Positions 9,571 through 18,366 of a DNA stretch of 64,000 nt are shown in pieces. Numbering within the stretch: the first letter of the stretch is position 1; every line of letters starts with the position of its first letter. Both the position numbers and the translations under genes were made by a program. Origin of the DNA: Polynucleobacter sp. JS-JIR-II-b4. Lineage in GTDB: Bacteria > Pseudomonadota > Gammaproteobacteria > Burkholderiales > Burkholderiaceae. Below the pieces are notes generated by a model that worked only from the letters and a program-made list of their open reading frames with translations, did not search any database and was not told the origin of the DNA. The stretch lies in assembly GCF_018687815.1 (NCBI RefSeq), contig NZ_CP061306.1, positions 310,001 through 374,000 on the forward strand, written 5' to 3'.

Positions 9571-10053
9571 ATGTTCAAAATAAAACTGCGCCATTATTGG
9601 AATCGCTTTTGCGAGTTAGGCAATGCTCCTAGTAGCAGTCCCTCGTCCAAAAGAAATTCATTTCGCAGTGGTTTTCAGCGCTCAGTTTGGGCGTTTATTT
9701 TTCTATTTGGGTATCTAGTGCTTGCATCAAAGCGGCTTTATGGTGCGAAAGCCTCCATGAATAACAATGGTATTTATCTGCTTCTATTGTTTGGAATGAT
9801 TGCAGCCGGAATGGGAGCCTTTTTTGCACCCAGAATTTCTGCTTTTATTCACTCACAATCATTATCGGGGCGCCGTGAGAAGTCGAGTAAATCTCGCCAG
9901 TCATCAAGGTCGCAGTCGGGGCGTCGACATCACCGCGAAAGATCCTCTGGAGGTAGTAGCAATCAAGGTCACCAAACAGAGACAGTCGATTCAGCATCAG
10001 AATTGAGTCAAGCTGCAAGCTCAGACTCCACCCACTCTGGACGATCAAATTAA
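9571..10053 (+). CDS. Unknown two-helix membrane protein with Ser/Arg-rich tail
   Basis: A 160-residue protein not recognised from any family. Two hydrophobic segments are visible (SVWAFIFLFGYLVLAS near residue 40 and GIYLLLLFGMIAAGMGAFFA near residue 67). From about residue 90 the chain is hydrophilic, very rich in Ser, Arg and His (KSSKSRQSSRSQSGRRHH), then acidic/polar to the end. The basic stretch just after the second helix suggests a cytoplasmic tail. Its TAA stop overlaps the ATG of the phosphatase gene by one base (TAATG), so it is coupled to the etp-wza-wzc genes. It has no counterpart in the E. coli gfc operon that I know of. Confidence 0.7.
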   Translation: MFKIKLRHYWNRFCELGNAPSSSPSSKRNSFRSGFQRSVWAFIFLFGYLVLASKRLYGAKASMNNNGIYLLLLFGMIAAGMGAFFAPRISAFIHSQSLSGRREKSSKSRQSSRSQSGRRHHRERSSGGSSNQGHQTETVDSASELSQAASSDSTHSGRSN

Positions 10054-10511
10054 TGGCGTTTCGGATTATGACCGTCTGTACTGCAAACATTTGTAGAAGC
10101 CCCGTAGCTCAAATTTTTTTATCTCGCTTTTTGCATCATTTACCCGTAGAAGTACATTCGGCTGGAACTTTAGCAATCACAGGAAATTACGCTGACCAAA
10201 CAATGCAAGCTTTACTCAGAGATAAGGGGTACTCTCATATTAATGACCATCGCTCGCAAGCTTTGATGCCTTCGCTCATTAGTAAATACGATCTACTCTT
10301 GTGCATGGAGGATGCGCATTTGAATTGGATTACGCAGCGCAGTCCCGTTGCAACTGCTAAGGTGAAATTATTGGGGCATTGGGATAATAAGAGGCAGGTG
10401 TCTGATCCAATTGGGCAAGAACGTGCCGAGTATGAGCGCTCTGTAGAGGAAATCGAGTATCTCTCTACTCAGTGGGCAAAAAAATTGATTGATTTAGGGG
10501 TGTGCGTATGA
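10053..10511 (+). CDS. etp: Low-molecular-weight protein-tyrosine phosphatase, Etp/Wzb type
   Basis: A 152-residue phosphatase that should remove phosphate from the tyrosine tail of the adjacent kinase. The catalytic P-loop C-x5-R-S is seen at once near the N-terminus (VCTANICRSPVAQ), LLCMEDAHLNWI follows in the middle, and the general-acid loop is SDPIGQERAEY near residue 115. Length is normal for the family. It overlaps the upstream gene by one base and the downstream wza-like gene by four bases (ATGA). The order phosphatase, exporter, kinase differs slightly from gfcE-etp-etk, where the exporter comes first. Confidence 0.93.
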   Translation: MAFRIMTVCTANICRSPVAQIFLSRFLHHLPVEVHSAGTLAITGNYADQTMQALLRDKGYSHINDHRSQALMPSLISKYDLLLCMEDAHLNWITQRSPVATAKVKLLGHWDNKRQVSDPIGQERAEYERSVEEIEYLSTQWAKKLIDLGVCV

Positions 10512-11635
10512 AACGAGGATTGATCCTTTGGACCATCCTACTGATGTTGAGTATCTCTGGTTGTACGTTCCTACCAGGAATGTCTTCGCACTACTTTGCC
10601 CCTGAAGTAGTGGATGAGGGCCCCACTGAAGCGCCGTATACATTAGTGCGTATTACTCCCTCATTTTTAGATAATATGAATGGTGTTCAAGCGGCGCGCA
10701 ATAAAAAGCCCGCAGGTGTTGGCCCATTTAATCCGCCTGCTTCTGACGTTTATAAGCTTGGCCCACAAGATGTATTACGCATTTTTGTTTGGGGCAATCC
10801 TGATTTAACTCCAGTGATCAATACTGCTACTGGTAGTAATGTGGCTAGCTCGCCGGCAGGAAGAACCATTAATGAAAATGGTGATGTCTTTTTCCCAATG
10901 GTTGGTGAGATCCATGCTGCTGACATGACGATTTCTCAGTTTCGAAAAGTGCTGACTCAGAAATTAAGTAAGTACATTAAAGACCCCCAAATTGACGTAG
11001 ACGTTGCAGGGTTTCGGAGTCAAAAAGTCTTTATCTCAGGAGAAGTCAAGGTACCTGGCATTATTCCTGTGACAGATCAGCCTCTACGTATTACTGATGC
11101 TATTGGTTTAGCGGGTGGACTCACTCCAGAGGCAGATCTTTATAACCTAGTGCTCACACGTGGCAAGGTGAGTGCCCAGATTGACCTAGACCGTATTTAT
11201 TACGGTGGAGATACCTCGGCTAATTTATTGCTACAACACGGGGATGTCTTAGGGGTACCAGATCGTAATGTGCGCAAAATCTTTGTCTTGGGCGAAGTGG
11301 GTAATGCGAATGGTGTCAATCAATCTCGTTCCTACATCATGCGTCGAGGCAGGATGAGTTTGGCGGAAGTTTTATCTGATGCTGGTGGAACCAACCCCTT
11401 CTCTTCAGCCTCAAATAAAGTGTATGTCATGCGCGCTGATGAAAATGGAGATCCGATTATTTATCACTTAGCCGCAAGAGACCCTGTAGCCATGGTGATG
11501 GCTGACCAGTTTGAAATGCGCCCACGCGATGTAGTCTTTGTATCGCCGACTGATATGGTTGAAATCGGCCGCTTCATAGGTCAGTTTTTTCCTCTGACCT
11601 CCGCAGTTCAGACTGTCAAAGCAACCCCCTTTTAA
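10508..11635 (+). CDS. wza: Outer-membrane polysaccharide export lipoprotein, Wza/GfcE type
   Basis: A 375-residue lipoprotein forming the outer-membrane export channel. The start at 10508 is chosen because its ATG overlaps the phosphatase stop as ATGA and gives a compact signal peptide MKRGLILWTILLMLSISGC with a lipobox (Cys 19). The polysaccharide-export signature begins at KLGPQDVLRIFVWGNPDLT, followed by INENGDVFFPMVGEIHAADM, and then soluble beta-grasp (SLBB) repeats (VFISGEVKVPGIIPVTD and VFVLGEVGNANG-like segments; ITDAIGLAGGLTPEADL). The C-terminal segment VEIGRFIGQFFPLTSAVQTV is the amphipathic helix expected to line the outer-membrane pore. The kinase gene starts 19 bp later. Confidence 0.93.
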   Translation: MKRGLILWTILLMLSISGCTFLPGMSSHYFAPEVVDEGPTEAPYTLVRITPSFLDNMNGVQAARNKKPAGVGPFNPPASDVYKLGPQDVLRIFVWGNPDLTPVINTATGSNVASSPAGRTINENGDVFFPMVGEIHAADMTISQFRKVLTQKLSKYIKDPQIDVDVAGFRSQKVFISGEVKVPGIIPVTDQPLRITDAIGLAGGLTPEADLYNLVLTRGKVSAQIDLDRIYYGGDTSANLLLQHGDVLGVPDRNVRKIFVLGEVGNANGVNQSRSYIMRRGRMSLAEVLSDAGGTNPFSSASNKVYVMRADENGDPIIYHLAARDPVAMVMADQFEMRPRDVVFVSPTDMVEIGRFIGQFFPLTSAVQTVKATPF

Positions 11636-11654
11636 AAGTAAGCAGGCTCTATTC

Positions 11655-14024
11655 ATGAACACTGAAGTTAATTCAAACGGACAGCCCAATCAAAATGATA
11701 GTGGCGCACGTTTGATTCAAGAAGAGTCTCATGGCATTTCAATAGTAGAAATTGTTGAGAACGTTTATTTTTTTCGGTGGTTCTTTTTTGCCACCTTTGC
11801 GCTCATTACTTCCTTTGCTATTTTGTATGCGCTCTTTTCTCCCCCAATCTACAGAGCCGACACCCTCATTCAAGTGGAGGAGAAAAAAAGCGCTAGCTTA
11901 GGTGCTCTGAAAGATCTGACGAATGCGTTAGGGAGTGGCGGCAGCTCACCCGTTTTAGGGGAGATCGAGATTATCCGGTCCCGCACGGTGATTGGAGAGG
12001 CGGTAGAAGCGCTGAAAGCCAATATTAGCGTTAGCGTAGATAACCGCTTACCTATTGTAGGTGGTTGGCTTTCCCGTATTCTGAGTAAAGGCTCGGATGG
12101 CTTGGCGACTCCTTTATGGGGCGGTAGTTCTATAGCTTGGGGTGGCGAAAATTTAAAAATTGGGCGCATGGTTGTTCCGCCTAATATGTATGGTGAACCT
12201 TTTTATTTAACAATCGAGCCTGACCAATCTTGGAATTTGAGGGGTAGAGATGGCTCCAGCATTTTGACGGGCCAAGGTTTGAATACTGAGGCAGTCAGTG
12301 AAGATAAGAATTATTCACTCATGCTGGATCAATTCAAAGCCCGCCCGGGAACCGTATTCAAGTTAGTCGTCTATTCACCTCAATTGTTTATTTTAGATGT
12401 CCTTGATTACATCACTGCCGCTGAAACGAAGCGTCAATCAAGCATTATCAGAGTAACCTACGAAAGTTCTGATTCCCAGTACGCAGCAGGAATGTTGCGT
12501 GCGATTGCCGATGCTTATGTTGGGCAAAATATTAGCCGGCGCTCAGAAGAGTCGCAGAAAAGTTTAGCGTTTCTGAATAAAGAATTACCGCGCTTGAAGG
12601 CTGAATTAGAGGCGAACGAAGAGACTCTGAGTGAATATCGTCGCCAAAATAAATCGGTTGATATTCCGGGTGAGATTAAAGAATTGCTCACCCAAACAAC
12701 AAATATTGAAAAAGCCCGCCTTGAATTGGAGTTAAAGCGTAAGGAGTATCAGACGCGTTATCAGCCCGATCACCCATTACTTAAAGGCGTGAACTTCCAA
12801 TTAGCTCAAATTCAAACTCAAACTGGGCAGATGAATAAGGAAATTTCTAGTCTGCCTCAAGTTCAGCAAGACTATATTCGTAAAGAGCGAGATGTGGTCG
12901 TAAATAATCAGTTGTACGTCTCATTACTCAATAACGCCCAGCAACTTCAAATTGCTAAAGCGGGAACGATTGGCAATGTATATGTAGTGGATCCACCCGT
13001 CGCCCCTGAAATACCCTCTCGACCAGTCAAGCCTTTAGTGGTCGCTATTGGCGCACTCCTAGGACTTGTTTTAGGCTTTGTTGTTTGCCAGCTATTAGCT
13101 TTCTTATCGGGTGTTGTTAGAGATCCGAAAAAATTGGAGCAAGAGGTTGGCTTAAGTACTTTTGCAATTTTGCCGGTTGCTCAGGAGCAGATCGACATCA
13201 TTGATGAAACCGATGATCAAGCGGTGTTTATGCTTTCTAAAGAAAGGCCTACTGCTATTCCAGTGGAGGCATTGCGTGCACTGCGAACCTCTACATTATT
13301 TGCACTTTCCGAGAAGCCTCGCTCTAAAGTTATTCTGATCACTTCAGCGGTACCCTCCCAAGGAAAATCGTTTATTTCGGCTAACCTTGCTTATCTATTG
13401 GCATCTACGGATAAACGCGTGCTCCTAATTGAGGCTGACGTGCGCAGAGCTTCACTGCACCGCTATATTGCTTTTGGTAAAGATGACCCAGGCTTAACAA
13501 GCGTTCTAAGGGATAAACATAGCGTAGATACCGTCATTTTGAGTAATGTCTACGAAAAATTAGATTTTCTACCGGCTGGCTTAACCGTAAAGAATCCTGG
13601 CGACATGCTTTCATCCGATGCCATGATTGAGTTAATTAATACCATGGCTGAACGCTATGATTATGTGGTGATCGACTCACCACCGCTTTTACCAGTAAAC
13701 GATGCAAGATCATTAGCACGGGCCGCGGATGTAACCCTTTTTGTGGCACGTCAAAATATGACTTCGATCGCTGAGATTCGGGAAGCGATAGAGATTTTTG
13801 AAAAGGGTGGCTCAAAGATTGATGGTCTCATTTTTAATGGCTTTATTCCCTCACAGATTCGTTATGGCTATAACTACGGTTACGGCTACCGTAACTATGG
13901 TTTATATGGCCGATATGCAAGCTATGGCGGAAAATATGGACGTAAATACGGGCAATCGTATGATTCTCAAAAGGAATATCGTTACAAGGATTACGGTACA
14001 AAAGATACCAAAGCTAAAAAATGA
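11655..14024 (+). CDS. wzc: Polysaccharide co-polymerase / bacterial tyrosine kinase, Wzc/Etk type
   Basis: A 789-residue inner-membrane protein that controls chain length and export. The Wzz domain begins after residue 30 with a first helix (FFFATFALITSFAILYALFS), a large periplasmic region with coiled coil (residues about 300-420), and a second helix at PLVVAIGALLGLVLGFVVCQLL. The cytoplasmic kinase has Walker A (SAVPSQGKSFISANLA), Walker A' (LLIEADVRRAS) and Walker B (YVVIDSPPLLPVNDA). The C-terminal tail after IRYG holds 15 tyrosines within about 45 residues, the autophosphorylation cluster. The stop overlaps the VanZ-like gene as ATGA. The phosphatase two genes upstream is the expected partner. 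Confidence 0.95.
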   Translation: MNTEVNSNGQPNQNDSGARLIQEESHGISIVEIVENVYFFRWFFFATFALITSFAILYALFSPPIYRADTLIQVEEKKSASLGALKDLTNALGSGGSSPVLGEIEIIRSRTVIGEAVEALKANISVSVDNRLPIVGGWLSRILSKGSDGLATPLWGGSSIAWGGENLKIGRMVVPPNMYGEPFYLTIEPDQSWNLRGRDGSSILTGQGLNTEAVSEDKNYSLMLDQFKARPGTVFKLVVYSPQLFILDVLDYITAAETKRQSSIIRVTYESSDSQYAAGMLRAIADAYVGQNISRRSEESQKSLAFLNKELPRLKAELEANEETLSEYRRQNKSVDIPGEIKELLTQTTNIEKARLELELKRKEYQTRYQPDHPLLKGVNFQLAQIQTQTGQMNKEISSLPQVQQDYIRKERDVVVNNQLYVSLLNNAQQLQIAKAGTIGNVYVVDPPVAPEIPSRPVKPLVVAIGALLGLVLGFVVCQLLAFLSGVVRDPKKLEQEVGLSTFAILPVAQEQIDIIDETDDQAVFMLSKERPTAIPVEALRALRTSTLFALSEKPRSKVILITSAVPSQGKSFISANLAYLLASTDKRVLLIEADVRRASLHRYIAFGKDDPGLTSVLRDKHSVDTVILSNVYEKLDFLPAGLTVKNPGDMLSSDAMIELINTMAERYDYVVIDSPPLLPVNDARSLARAADVTLFVARQNMTSIAEIREAIEIFEKGGSKIDGLIFNGFIPSQIRYGYNYGYGYRNYGLYGRYASYGGKYGRKYGQSYDSQKEYRYKDYGTKDTKAKK

Positions 14025-14443
14025 TTTTACAAAGACCTCAGTGGATAAATAACCGCTATTTTTTGATTGCTGCGATCTTTTATGCGGCAATGTTTATTCT
14101 TGCCTCAATGCACGTCTTGGAAAGTTCTTTGATATGGACTTTTAACGACAAACTTTTACATTTTGTAGCCTATTTTTTCTTGACTATCATGGTGTATTTG
14201 GGATTACGCGGGAGCCCCATTGGCGAGTTTTTGTTGCCAAGAGTGTTATGGTGCTTCGGTCTTGTTTCAGGGGCTGGAGCGCTTGATGAGTTTGCGCAAT
14301 ACTTTGTCGGTAGAGATGCAAGCTTTGATGATTGGTTGGCCGATACAGCCGCAGTCATTATTGCCCTCATGATAATCTTGCTCGGATATATAAGCCTAAA
14401 AGCTTTCAGACCAGACCCTATATCAGAGGATGATGATGAATAA
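14021..14443 (+). CDS. VanZ-like membrane protein
   Basis: A 140-residue protein with four likely helices. VanZ-family features are visible: NDKLLHFVAYFFLTIMV in the second helix region, the acidic GALDEFAQYFVGRDASFDDWLADT segment and a final long helix. Function in the family is poorly known. Members are often found in exopolysaccharide operons, where an envelope-related role is assumed. It starts within the kinase stop codon (ATGA), so it is co-translated with the kinase. The C-terminus ends in an acidic run (SEDDDE). Confidence 0.8.
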   Translation: MILQRPQWINNRYFLIAAIFYAAMFILASMHVLESSLIWTFNDKLLHFVAYFFLTIMVYLGLRGSPIGEFLLPRVLWCFGLVSGAGALDEFAQYFVGRDASFDDWLADTAAVIIALMIILLGYISLKAFRPDPISEDDDE

Positions 14444-14504
14444 GGGTCAACAACTTTCGTCATGTCCTTTGCTAGACCCCTCTGCAGAAGGTCAATAGAT
14501 TATT

Positions 14505-15599
14505 ATGTTTGAAGGTGAAATCCTAAGCACTTTCTTAGCTGGCATGCTTACTAGCATCCTAGTATTATTAGTCATTACCCACACAAGAGAAATTCATGAG
14601 GTGTGGACCTCGGGACCAAAAGAGGCGATTCAAAAAATGCATGCAGGTGCTGTGCCTCGTATTGGTGGAATAGGTATTCTTCTGGGAATGGGAGTAATGG
14701 TTGTGGTTTACCGACCCATTAACTCCATAGTCTTCTCGACCTTCATTGCGTCTAGCTTTATTTTTGCGATTGGATTTGCGGAAGACTTGAGTAACAAGAT
14801 AAAAGTGTCTTGGCGTTTATTGCTTACTTTTATACCGGGTATTTTTATCGCAGTAAATTCAGGTATTTATCTAACCCATTTTGGTTGGGGGTGGATAGAT
14901 TCATTGCTTTCCATTCAGTTTTTAGCAATTGGTTTTACTGCTTTCGCCCTTGCAGGAGTTAGCCATGCTTTTAATATGATTGACGGTTTGAATGGCTTAG
15001 TAAGTTTCACTAGTTTATGGATTTTAGGAGCTTATTTAAGTCTGGGATTTTATTATGACGATCTTCTAATTGTGCATATGTGTCTACTTCTGGCTGCCCC
15101 AATTCTAGGATTTTTGCTATTTAACTGGCCCTTAGGAAAATGCTTCTTAGGTGATGGAGGGGCATACCTGATCGGATTCTTCTTGGCATTTATTGGGGTG
15201 CTTTTAGCTGAGCGCCATTTGGTAATCTCACCCTTTGCACCATTGCTCATTTGCTCCTACCCAATTATTGAAGTTTTATATTCGAGTGTGCGCCGAATCT
15301 TAAAAGGTCGTAACTCTGGTGCTCCAGATAATCAACACTTACACCAACTCTTTAAATTTAGATTGATTAAGCCTCTGCTGAAAAAGCACAATCTTCAGAC
15401 AGTGATTATCAATTCAATCACAGGCTTTGCTATTAGTTTGATTTGCTCGCCATTTTTGGTTTTGGCTGTTCTTTTTAAAACAGATCAAAATGTTCTGATT
15501 GGTCTATTTTTAATTGAGTTTTTTCTATACAGATTTCTATATAGATTTTTAGTTAACTCTAATGTGGAGCTTAAAGCCATAGTTAAGTCTTTTAAATAG
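14505..15599 (+). CDS. WecA/MraY-family polyprenyl-phosphate sugar-1-phosphate transferase (second copy)
   Basis: A 364-residue polytopic enzyme of the same family as the gene at 2066-3145. It shows KMHAGAVPRIGGIGILLG near residue 45, FAEDLSNKIKVSWRLLL, the NMIDGLNGLVSF catalytic motif, KCFLGDGGAYLIGFFLAF and GAPDNQHLHQLFKFR. All the acidic and HLH positions used by the family are kept, so it should be active. It follows the kinase/VanZ genes by 61 bp and precedes the flippase, making it the more likely initiating enzyme for the polymer exported by the Wza/Wzc machinery. The sugar it uses cannot be told from sequence. Confidence 0.88.
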   Translation: MFEGEILSTFLAGMLTSILVLLVITHTREIHEVWTSGPKEAIQKMHAGAVPRIGGIGILLGMGVMVVVYRPINSIVFSTFIASSFIFAIGFAEDLSNKIKVSWRLLLTFIPGIFIAVNSGIYLTHFGWGWIDSLLSIQFLAIGFTAFALAGVSHAFNMIDGLNGLVSFTSLWILGAYLSLGFYYDDLLIVHMCLLLAAPILGFLLFNWPLGKCFLGDGGAYLIGFFLAFIGVLLAERHLVISPFAPLLICSYPIIEVLYSSVRRILKGRNSGAPDNQHLHQLFKFRLIKPLLKKHNLQTVIINSITGFAISLICSPFLVLAVLFKTDQNVLIGLFLIEFFLYRFLYRFLVNSNVELKAIVKSFK

Positions 15600-15736
15600 A
15601 AGAACTTATAAAAACTAACAATAATTAGTTCGAAAATTTTTTATTAGCACTATTACTAGTTTTAATAAAGGCTTGATAGCCAATTTTTGCAAAGTCAAGT
15701 TCAATATTTTTATCCAAATTAAATAAGTTCATCAGA

Positions 15737-17125
15737 TTGAAAATAAGAGACATTCTCTATCTAGCTCGGCTGACCCTACATGTTGAGGAAACTAAGGGTG
15801 ATCGCCATAAAGAGCGATATAGATTGGCTAGAGTTGCTGCAATAAGCAATCTATTCTATAAAATTTCATTAATGGTTGTAATGATTTTCTCGGTTCGAAT
15901 GACGCTTTTGTATTTGGGTGTAGAGCGTTATGGAATTTGGTTGACAATTTCTAGTTTGGTTGGGATATTAAATATTTTTGATTTAGGGGTTGGAAATGCA
16001 TTAATTAATAGAGTTGCATCCGCATCCTCTAGAGTTAATAATAAAAAATTATGCAATATTATTAGTGGCGGATTATTCACATTAGGCCTTATTTCGTTTG
16101 CTGTCGGGATCTTATTTTATCTAGTGGTTGCTTTTGTGCCTTGGCATAGCCTTCTTAAAATTGATAATCAATTAATCTACCTAGAGACCTACGCAACTAT
16201 AAAAACTTTTGTATTAATGTTTGCACTTACCATGTTTACAGAGGGGGTGAATAAAGTTTTTTATGGAATGCAACGAATATATGAGGCTAATATAATGCGC
16301 ATTATTGGCGCATTTTTGACTTTGCCCTTTATTTGGTTTGCAATCAAGCTAAATGCAGGTATGCCCTATCTGCTGGTGGCAAGCATGTCTGGAGCTATAG
16401 TTGCAAATTTAGTGCTAATGGGATTATTGTTCTTGCGAAAGCAATTTTCACTAGAAAATCTATTCCTGAATTCAAGAATTGAGATGCCTCATCTTTTTAA
16501 GATGGGCGGACTATTTTTCTTCCTGCAAATGGGATCAATAGTAGTTTATGGGGCGGATAATCTAATTATTGCCAATTTTCTTGGTGCAACTTCTGTCGCA
16601 ATTTACGGAGTGGTGCAAAAGATGTTTCAATTTACTAGTCAATCTTGTTTGGTTGTTAATAGTGGCCTTTGGCCTGCATATGCCAATGCAAAAGAGCATG
16701 GAGACAGCATTTTTATAAGGCATACATTAATAAAATCAATTCTTTTGACTTTGGCTATTGCTGTAAGTATGGGATTGATACTAATCATTTTCGGCGGTTC
16801 AATAATATCGCATTGGACTAATCATGAAATAATTGTATCGGTTGCATTACTAAGTGCTTTTTGTTTTTGGTCAATAGCTGATGCGGTAGCAAACTCATTT
16901 GCTATGTTTCTCAATGGACTTTCGTTACTAAAACCTCAGATGATGGCCTTGTTTACTCTTATTTTTTTTGGGATGCCTTTAAAGATTTGGCTGGCCAGTC
17001 AATTTGGTCTTGTGGCCATGTTGACGGGTTTCACAATATTCTTCCTAGCGAACATACTCTTTTGGTACTGTTTAGTAAATAAAGAGATAATTTTTTCTAC
17101 GCTTTATGAAAAGAAATTTATATGA
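15737..17125 (+). CDS. wzx: Wzx-type polysaccharide flippase (MOP superfamily)
   Basis: A 462-residue membrane protein with about 12-14 hydrophobic segments, the size and profile of a lipid-linked oligosaccharide flippase. The opening after residue 35 (LFYKISLMVVMIFSVRMTLLYLGVERYGIWLT) carries the typical LG-x-x-x-YG pattern of the polysaccharide-synthesis MOP family. The start is taken as TTG at 15737; it is uncertain because no strong ribosome site is visible and the hydrophilic N-terminal 35 residues are not essential. The stop overlaps the next ATG as ATGA. It is the only flippase found in the window, so it may serve both glycans if two are made. Confidence 0.87.
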   Translation: MKIRDILYLARLTLHVEETKGDRHKERYRLARVAAISNLFYKISLMVVMIFSVRMTLLYLGVERYGIWLTISSLVGILNIFDLGVGNALINRVASASSRVNNKKLCNIISGGLFTLGLISFAVGILFYLVVAFVPWHSLLKIDNQLIYLETYATIKTFVLMFALTMFTEGVNKVFYGMQRIYEANIMRIIGAFLTLPFIWFAIKLNAGMPYLLVASMSGAIVANLVLMGLLFLRKQFSLENLFLNSRIEMPHLFKMGGLFFFLQMGSIVVYGADNLIIANFLGATSVAIYGVVQKMFQFTSQSCLVVNSGLWPAYANAKEHGDSIFIRHTLIKSILLTLAIAVSMGLILIIFGGSIISHWTNHEIIVSVALLSAFCFWSIADAVANSFAMFLNGLSLLKPQMMALFTLIFFGMPLKIWLASQFGLVAMLTGFTIFFLANILFWYCLVNKEIIFSTLYEKKFI

Positions 17126-18240
17126 TATTAATTCCAGTTTATAAACCTTCTTTATTTGGAAACGAAAGAAAATATGTTCTTGATTGCTTAGATTCAACAT
17201 GGATATCGTCCAAAGGTGAGTACTTAAGAAAATTTGAGGATAAATTTTCAGAAAAAATAAATGTTAATTACGCTACAACCACATCCAACGGAACGGTGGC
17301 TCTGCATCTTGCACTTCTTTCTTTAGGAATTGGTGAGGGTGATGAAGTTATAGTGCCAACACTAACTTATATAGCTTCCGTAAATGCCATTACATATACT
17401 GGAGCAAAGCCGATTTTTGTTGACTCGCTGAGTGCTACATGGCAAATGGATCCGGCGGATGTAGAAAGAAAAATTACAAATAAAACAAAGGCGATAATGG
17501 CAGTCCATTTATATGGGCATCCATGTGAAATGGATGCGATTATGAGGATCGCTAATAAGCATGGATTATTAGTAATTGAAGATGCTGCAGAAGCTTTTGG
17601 GTCAAGATATAAAAATATTCCTGTCGGAGGTATTGGACATATAGCTACCTTTAGTTTTTTTGGTAATAAAACCATCACCACCGGCGAGGGAGGCATGGTT
17701 GTTACTAACGATAAAACCTTGATTGATAGAGCAATTCACTTTAAAGGCCAGGGCTTAGCTGCACATAGGCAGTATTGGCATGACGTAATTGGCTATAACT
17801 ATCGAATGACAAATATCTGTGCGGCAATTGGGTTGGCGCAGATTGAACAGGCTGATATTTTTATTAAAAGAAAACGAGAAATTGCCGCGAGATATATTCA
17901 GGGCTTAAAGGATCTTCCTATTAAAGTTCATGAAGAGTCTCCGGATGTGTTTCATAGTTACTGGATGTTCTCAATTTTAGTTGATCCAACAAAACGAGAT
18001 GGTTTACGAGAATTTTTGCTTGAAAATGGAATCGAGACTAGACCTCTCTTTTATCCCGTTCATACAATGCCAATGTATAGCAATTCTTTTCAGTCCCATC
18101 GTGTCGCAGAGGATTTGGGCTGGAGGGGGTTAAATTTACCTAGCTATCCAAGCCTTGAGGATGATGAGATTTTATTAATTTGCAACTGCATCCGAAAATT
18201 TTTTCTTAATTCAAAATCTATCGATTTTAAAAAAAGGTGA
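17122..18240 (+). CDS. DegT/DnrJ/EryC1/StrS-family sugar aminotransferase
   Basis: A 372-residue PLP enzyme that likely converts a nucleotide-linked keto-sugar to an amino-sugar. Seen in order: YKPSLFGNERKYVLDCLDSTWISSKG, TTTSNGTVALHLALLSLGIGEGDEVIVP, the aspartate-bearing VIEDAAEAFGS and the PLP lysine in FFGNKTITTGEGGM (Lys about residue 182). It is coupled to the flippase by an ATGA overlap. A PglD-like N-acyltransferase is encoded next door on the other strand, which suggests an N-acylated amino-deoxy sugar (as in bacillosamine or perosamine pathways) is made here. No 4,6-dehydratase is seen in the window. Confidence 0.92.
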   Translation: MILIPVYKPSLFGNERKYVLDCLDSTWISSKGEYLRKFEDKFSEKINVNYATTTSNGTVALHLALLSLGIGEGDEVIVPTLTYIASVNAITYTGAKPIFVDSLSATWQMDPADVERKITNKTKAIMAVHLYGHPCEMDAIMRIANKHGLLVIEDAAEAFGSRYKNIPVGGIGHIATFSFFGNKTITTGEGGMVVTNDKTLIDRAIHFKGQGLAAHRQYWHDVIGYNYRMTNICAAIGLAQIEQADIFIKRKREIAARYIQGLKDLPIKVHEESPDVFHSYWMFSILVDPTKRDGLREFLLENGIETRPLFYPVHTMPMYSNSFQSHRVAEDLGWRGLNLPSYPSLEDDEILLICNCIRKFFLNSKSIDFKKR

Positions 18241-18366
18241 GGATATAAAGCATATCAATTGATAGTTTGATTTGAGCTGGATAGTTGAATTACCTTCTCC
18301 TATAAGCATAGGGCTTATCGAATATTTCAATTAGAGGGGCTTAAATTTTCTGCCGGAGTAGAATCA

